DNA of 64,000 nucleotides, taken from positions 682,001-746,000 of the forward strand of contig NZ_NFUR01000002.1 of the NCBI RefSeq assembly GCF_002127225.1. Direction: 5' to 3'. A model generated the notes under the pieces. The model worked only from the letters and a program-made list of their open reading frames with translations. It was not told where the DNA came from and did not search any database. Positions 60,085 to 64,000 of this stretch are shown piece by piece (the stretch's first letter is position 1; every line of letters starts with the position of its first letter). The stretch is from Sphingomonas sp. IBVSS2 (GTDB lineage Bacteria > Pseudomonadota > Alphaproteobacteria > Sphingomonadales > Sphingomonadaceae). The position numbers and the translations under genes are program-made.

Positions 60085-61044
60085 TCAGGCCAGATAACCC
60101 GACCGGGCGATATATGCCTTCACCGCGGCGGGATCGTCGTAGCGAAGCTCGATCATTTCCTTCACCGCGCGCCGCTTGTCCGTGGCGCGGGCATAATAGC
60201 CCCTGGCGATTTCGTAGCCGGTGAAATAGCCCATGTCGCTCACCCCGAAGGCGTTGCCGGCGCTGTTGTAGAGCCAGTTGCCCCAGTCGGTGCCGTCCAT
60301 TTCGGCGCGGAAGCGATCCCGGACGATATTCCGATGCGCCGGGCCGTAGCGATAGAGTTCGAGCGGCGGCTTCGTGCCGGTCACCAGCTCGGCGACGAAT
60401 TCGGCGACGCCCTCATAGGCTATGCGCTGCGCCAGCGTGTCGCCCGAGACGCGCTGCTGGGTGTGGACATATTCGTGCAGGTTGTTCTGGCCGTTGTTCA
60501 GATAAGGCCGGGTTGCGAAGAACGCGCCCAGCCGGGTACGCATCGGCTCGGGCAGTTCGGAGACGTCGACAGTCTCGTCGGCCAGGGCGATCTCCGCGCC
60601 GATCAGCACCTGATTGTCCATGGTGGTGCCACCGGTGCGCAGGACGCCCACCGCATAAGTGACGCTCGCCGGACGAAGCTCGGGATAGAGCTTCCGAAAC
60701 TTGGCAAGATTGGCGGCAAGCGGTGCGGCCATGTCGTGCGCCCGATTGGTCAGCGGGCGGATCGAGGCCCAGAATTTCGGGTAGCCCGCGATCGCATCGA
60801 CATATTGTTCCGCCGTGTAGCGCCGGGCGGTCATCAGGGCATGAAGGCCCGGAGTGCCCCTGTCGATGTACAACTGCTGGATAAGCGCCAGCTTCCTCGT
60901 CCGATCCGGCGTGGCGTTGATCGCATCGAAGGCCGTCCAGAAGCGATCGATATCGCCAGTCTGCACCTGAGGGGCCGCAACTGGGAGCGGGGTCGATGCG
61001 GTGGCCAGAAAGGCGATTGTGGCAAATGCGGCGCGGATGTGCAT
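60085..61044 (-). CDS. Secreted HExxH putative zinc metallopeptidase
   Basis: 319 residues from ATG 61044. Signal peptide MHIRAAFATIAFLATAST. The zinc motif is H190-E-Y-V-H194, and Glu211 or Glu215 in YEGVAEFVAEL is the likely third ligand, as in gluzincins; the overall pattern resembles DUF2268-type proteases. It is convergent with rimM with 6 bases between and splits it from its usual partners. Specificity unknown. Confidence 0.72.
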   Translation of the reverse strand: MHIRAAFATIAFLATASTPLPVAAPQVQTGDIDRFWTAFDAINATPDRTRKLALIQQLYIDRGTPGLHALMTARRYTAEQYVDAIAGYPKFWASIRPLTNRAHDMAAPLAANLAKFRKLYPELRPASVTYAVGVLRTGGTTMDNQVLIGAEIALADETVDVSELPEPMRTRLGAFFATRPYLNNGQNNLHEYVHTQQRVSGDTLAQRIAYEGVAEFVAELVTGTKPPLELYRYGPAHRNIVRDRFRAEMDGTDWGNWLYNSAGNAFGVSDMGYFTGYEIARGYYARATDKRRAVKEMIELRYDDPAAVKAYIARSGYLA

Positions 61045-61582
61045 GGAATAGCTTCCCCTTGCTGTAATGCTGCGACGAGAAGATGGAAATATGAAGGCGT
61101 AATCCTTCAAGCTCGCAGGGGGCGGGCGCTGCGTGCCCGATCCGGACAAGGTCGGGCTCCAGGCCGTCGCCTATGACCATCGCGCCGCTGCGCGAAAGGC
61201 GGAAGCGGAAGGGGCCCGGACTGGGCGATCGCGCTCGCGACCGGGCGGATGGGCCAGGACCAATCGGAATTCAGGCCAAGGATGTGGCTTGGCCGGCTGG
61301 AACACTTCGAACCACCCCCCTTCGGCACCCTGAACTTGTTTCAGGGTCCAAGGTGCCGCCAGCGATATCACTGGTGGAGGATTGGATGCTGAAACAAGTT
61401 CAGCATGACGGAAGAGAGGCTTTGGCATTCAATTTCCTTCCCCTGTCGCCAAGCGTGGAAGGGGCAGAGCTGAATGTCGATTCGCCGGGCCGCCGATATG
61501 GTTCCTCTTCGAGGAGCGCCTGGGCTGGCGCGCCCGTTGAGGGCCGGTTACGCTTCCCCGCGAACATCGGGGGATACATGCA
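61045..61582. other. 538-base intergenic region with large inverted repeat
   Basis: The region between divergent genes holds no credible coding frame. Its main content is the inverted repeat listed at 61330-61403. The first 70 bases would carry the signals of the HExxH gene. Confidence 0.6.
61330..61403. repeat. Inverted repeat, sphingomonad intergenic type
   Basis: CTGAACTTGTTTCAG at 61330 and CTGAAACAAGTTCAG at 61389 form a perfect 15-base inverted repeat with 44 bases between; the spacer contains another small inverted repeat (CCAG/CTGG around GATATC). It looks like a cruciform or MITE-like element; no flanking target duplication is evident. Confidence 0.65.
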
Positions 61583-63100
61583 ATGAACCGGGTCCGTACC
61601 ACGCTGATGGCGGCGCTCTGCTGCCTGGCCATGCCCGCCGCCGCGCAGACGACGGAAGCGGCGCTCAAGCCGCAGTTCGAGGCGATCGACCGCCAGTTCG
61701 AGGCCGTACAGCGCGATACGCCCACGCCGGGTCTGGTTTACGGCATCGTCGCGGAGGGGAAGCTCGTCCATGTCCGCGGCTTCGGCGTGCAGGACCTGAG
61801 GGAGAAGCGCCCGGTCACGGCCGACACGCTGTTCCGCATCGCCTCGATGACCAAGGCCTTCACTGCGCTCTCGATCCTGTCGCTCCGCGATGCCGGCAAG
61901 CTCTCGCTCGACGACTTCGCCGAGAAATACGTTCCCGAGATGCGCGGCTGGAAATATCCGACGACGGACAGCCCCCATATCCGCATCCGGGACCTGCTCT
62001 CCCATGTGGCCGGCTTCGTCACCGACGATCCCTGGGGAGATCGGCAGACGCCGATGCCCGAGGCCGAGTTCGCGAAGCTGCTCCGGGCCGGCGTTCCCTT
62101 CAGCCGGGTGCCCGAGACCGCGCACGAATATTCGAACTTCGGCTATGCGCTGCTCGGGCGGATCGTCGCCAAGGCATCGGGCATGCCCTATCGCACCTAT
62201 GTCGAGCGCACGATCCTCGCGCCGCTGGGCATGGGTTCGAGCGGGTTCGAAGTGTCCGAATGGCCGATCGCGCGGCGCGCCATCGGCTATCGCTTCGAGG
62301 ATGGCGCCTGGCGCGAGGAGCCGACCATGCGCGACGGCGCCTTCGGTCCGATGGGCGGGCTGCAGGTGAGCGCCAATGACTATGGCAAGTGGATCGCCTT
62401 CCTGCTCTCCGCATGGCCGCCCCGCGACGGGCCGGACACGGGGCCGGTCAAGCGCGCCACGGTGCGCGAACTGGCGCAGGGGCTGAACTTCGTGCGGGTC
62501 GCTCCGCGCATGGGCGGCGCGGCCAAGGACGGCTGCATGCAGGCCGCCGCCTATGGCAAGGGCCTGCGCGTGTCGCAGGACTGCCAGCTCGGGCTGATGC
62601 TCCATCATGGCGGCGGCTATCCCGGCTATGGCTCGCACATGCTGCTGCTGCCCGAGGCGGGCATAGGCATCTTCGTCTTCACCAACCGCACCTATACCGG
62701 TGCCGCCGGCACGGCCTGGGATGCGATGTTCGCGCTCGACAAGGCGGGGGCGCTCCAGTTCGCCGAGGCGCCGGCAACGCCGGAACTGGTTGCGGCCCAG
62801 CAAACTGCGCGCGCCATCTATGCGGCGGGCGACGTCTCGGTCGCGGGGCCCGCCCTCGCGATGAATTTCCTGATGGATCGCTCGGCCGAGGGGTGGCGCA
62901 GCGATCTTGCGGCCCTGCGCGCGCAGCTTGGGGCGTGCACGGGCAAGGCCGAGCCGCTCTTTCCGAGCGGCGCGCTCTCCGTCGCCTTTCGCTGGCACTG
63001 CGACAAGGGGCTGCTCGACGGCACCGTGCTGCTGGCCCCGACACGCCCGGCGACCATCCAGGCCTTGCGCTTCCGGCCGAAACCCGCCGCCAAGCCCTGA
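61583..63100 (+). CDS. Secreted serine hydrolase (class C beta-lactamase fold)
   Basis: 505 residues. Signal peptide ends at AAAQ (residue 22). All three motifs are canonical: SMTK at 88-91, YSN at 183-185 and HHGG at 341-344. A further C-terminal domain of about 130 residues (from PELVAAQQTARAIYAAGD) resembles the tail seen in some D-aminopeptidase/esterase members. It is the best-preserved of the three such hydrolases in the window. Confidence 0.87.
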   Translation: MNRVRTTLMAALCCLAMPAAAQTTEAALKPQFEAIDRQFEAVQRDTPTPGLVYGIVAEGKLVHVRGFGVQDLREKRPVTADTLFRIASMTKAFTALSILSLRDAGKLSLDDFAEKYVPEMRGWKYPTTDSPHIRIRDLLSHVAGFVTDDPWGDRQTPMPEAEFAKLLRAGVPFSRVPETAHEYSNFGYALLGRIVAKASGMPYRTYVERTILAPLGMGSSGFEVSEWPIARRAIGYRFEDGAWREEPTMRDGAFGPMGGLQVSANDYGKWIAFLLSAWPPRDGPDTGPVKRATVRELAQGLNFVRVAPRMGGAAKDGCMQAAAYGKGLRVSQDCQLGLMLHHGGGYPGYGSHMLLLPEAGIGIFVFTNRTYTGAAGTAWDAMFALDKAGALQFAEAPATPELVAAQQTARAIYAAGDVSVAGPALAMNFLMDRSAEGWRSDLAALRAQLGACTGKAEPLFPSGALSVAFRWHCDKGLLDGTVLLAPTRPATIQALRFRPKPAAKP

Positions 63101-63159
63101 GCAGGCAAGGCGATCCGGGGGCTTGACATTATAAACCTACTGAGTTAGTGGGAATTTAG

Positions 63160-63738
63160 ATGAGCAAGGCCCCCGGTCTGTCTCGAACCTCCACCGGCCA
63201 CCCGGTCTGGACGGCGCTTTCCCAATACACCATCGGCCCCGAGGATGCGGAGCTGGGCTTCGCGGCGCGGCTGGCGCGCGAGAATGGATGGACCGGGGCC
63301 GAGGCCGAGCGGGTGATCGAGGAATACAAGCGCTTCTGCTTCCTCGCGGTGACGGCCGATCATCCCGTCACGCCCTCGGACCAGGTCGACCAAGCCTGGC
63401 ACCTGCACCTCACCTATACCCGCGACTATTGGGAGCGCTTCTGCCCCCAGGTGCTCGGCCGCGCGCTCCATCATGGACCCACGGCCGGCGGACGCGCGGA
63501 GGGGCATCGCTATTTCACCCAATATGCCGAGACGCTGCGCAGCTATGAGCAGGCCTTCGGCACGCCGCCCGCGGATCTGTGGCCCGACGCGGGGCGGCGA
63601 CTGCTCGAGGACCACAAGGCGCGCCGCGTGCATCCGCGCGACGCATTCATCGTGCCCCGGAGGCCATTCCGGACCGCGCTGCCGATCCTGTTCGCGGCGC
63701 TCTCCGCCCTGGTCCTGGGGTATTTCCTGAGGAGCTAG
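63160..63738 (+). CDS. GRDP-like protein with C-terminal membrane anchor
   Basis: 192 residues. The domain contains YKRFCFLAV, VTPSDQVDQAWHLHLTYTRDYW, the signature of glycine-rich domain-containing proteins (GRDP, DUF1399-like). A membrane segment (LPILFAALSALVLGYFL) ends it. It precedes a TIGR04222-type gene with which it is often paired. A TTGACA at 63123 could be a -35 box, but there is no clear -10. Confidence 0.75.
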   Translation: MSKAPGLSRTSTGHPVWTALSQYTIGPEDAELGFAARLARENGWTGAEAERVIEEYKRFCFLAVTADHPVTPSDQVDQAWHLHLTYTRDYWERFCPQVLGRALHHGPTAGGRAEGHRYFTQYAETLRSYEQAFGTPPADLWPDAGRRLLEDHKARRVHPRDAFIVPRRPFRTALPILFAALSALVLGYFLRS

Positions 63739-63743
63739 GACTT

Positions 63744-64000
63744 ATGTCGCTCGGACCCTTCGATCTCACCGGCGGGCCGTTTCTCATCCTCTATGGCGGG
63801 CTGCTGATCCTCACCATCATCGCCGGCTTCACCATTCCGCGCTGGCTCAGGCCCGAAGGCCGCACGCCGCGCCGCATCGATACCGAAGATCTCGCCTGGC
63901 TGGCCGGCGGCGGCACCCGCCTTGCCGAAACCGTCGCCGCCCGCCTGCTCTCCACCCGCCAGCTGGCGATGGCGGGCAAGAACAAGTTCACGCCCAGCCA
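63744..64000 (+). CDS. TIGR04222-type membrane protein (3' truncated)
   Basis: The first 85 residues, cut by the right edge. ATG 63744 with AGGAG upstream. An N-terminal membrane helix (FLILYGGLLILTIIAGFTI) is followed by RPEGRTPRRIDTEDLAWLAGG, which matches the start of TIGR04222 proteins that occur next to GRDP-like genes. Function unknown. Confidence 0.7.
   Translation, partial: MSLGPFDLTGGPFLILYGGLLILTIIAGFTIPRWLRPEGRTPRRIDTEDLAWLAGGGTRLAETVAARLLSTRQLAMAGKNKFTPS

Noticed and set aside
63123..63150. Sigma-70 promoter starting at TTGACA
   Set aside because: The -35 match is good but no acceptable -10 box lies 16-18 bases downstream.

Overview
The window is a GC-rich alphaproteobacterial chromosome segment and looks like a sphingomonad (Sphingomonas or a close relative). 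Pointers are an exosortase A (XrtA) exopolysaccharide locus, a ChpT-type phosphotransferase, a DUF2093 protein, a deoxyhypusine-synthase-like polyamine enzyme, a short SRP RNA and frequent TTG starts. It is mostly ordinary chromosome; I see no prophage, integrase, CRISPR array, insertion sequence or tRNA.

Layout. 1-10107 is the 3' part of an XrtA/EPS cluster, all on +: BY-kinase (cut at the left edge), outer-membrane barrel, AAA ATPase, polysaccharide deacetylase, FemAB-like protein, glycosyltransferase, exosortase A fused to EpsI, and an asparagine-synthase-like amidotransferase. 10146-14538 holds a MAPEG protein with a TetR regulator, and a ToxR/CadC-like membrane regulator facing a serine hydrolase and a secreted unknown. 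14606-17072 is a polyamine pair (DHS-like enzyme plus ornithine-type decarboxylase). 17224-20508 has a PLP dehydratase, two tiny membrane proteins, an esterase, DUF2093 and an alpha/beta-fold protein. 20606-23102 is a translationally coupled pair of cysteine desulfurases plus a [2Fe-2S] ferredoxin.

23560-30790 is housekeeping: SRP RNA, dnaX, ybaB, Nudix, mtgA, rpoH, rluD, an M67 peptidase and an EF-hand protein. 30978-42037 is signalling: a PAS histidine kinase, chpT, a lone tailspike-like beta-helix protein, a serine hydrolase, then cheA-cheW-cheY-cheB-cheR with no receptor or flagellar gene nearby. 42072-44896 has an amidase, rnpB, a J-domain protein, a thioredoxin-like ferredoxin and sufE.

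44921-49407 is the most unusual region: a phage-shock locus. Divergent pspF faces a near-consensus sigma-54 promoter driving a 35-residue ORF, pspA, pspB, pspC and then six further small membrane proteins, at least four of which share a C-terminal coiled-coil signature with PspB/PspC. 49634-60078 is again housekeeping: sodB, a ClC channel, yciB, ftsY, mtaB, DUF924, a GGDEF/EAL protein, ffh, rpsP and rimM. The usual rimM partners trmD and rplS do not follow; instead come a HExxH protein, another serine hydrolase, a GRDP-like protein and a truncated TIGR04222-type membrane protein.

How it fits together. The XrtA cluster should assemble and export an exopolysaccharide and sort PEP-CTERM proteins, though no substrate is visible here. 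The SRP RNA, Ffh and FtsY all lie within about 34 kb. The psp locus is a self-contained envelope-stress regulon with its own activator. The chemotaxis genes and chpT are close together, and a CtrA-like box precedes cheA. Family names come from recognised motifs and gene order, not from searches. Start codons were chosen by Shine-Dalgarno quality and overlap with the upstream gene.
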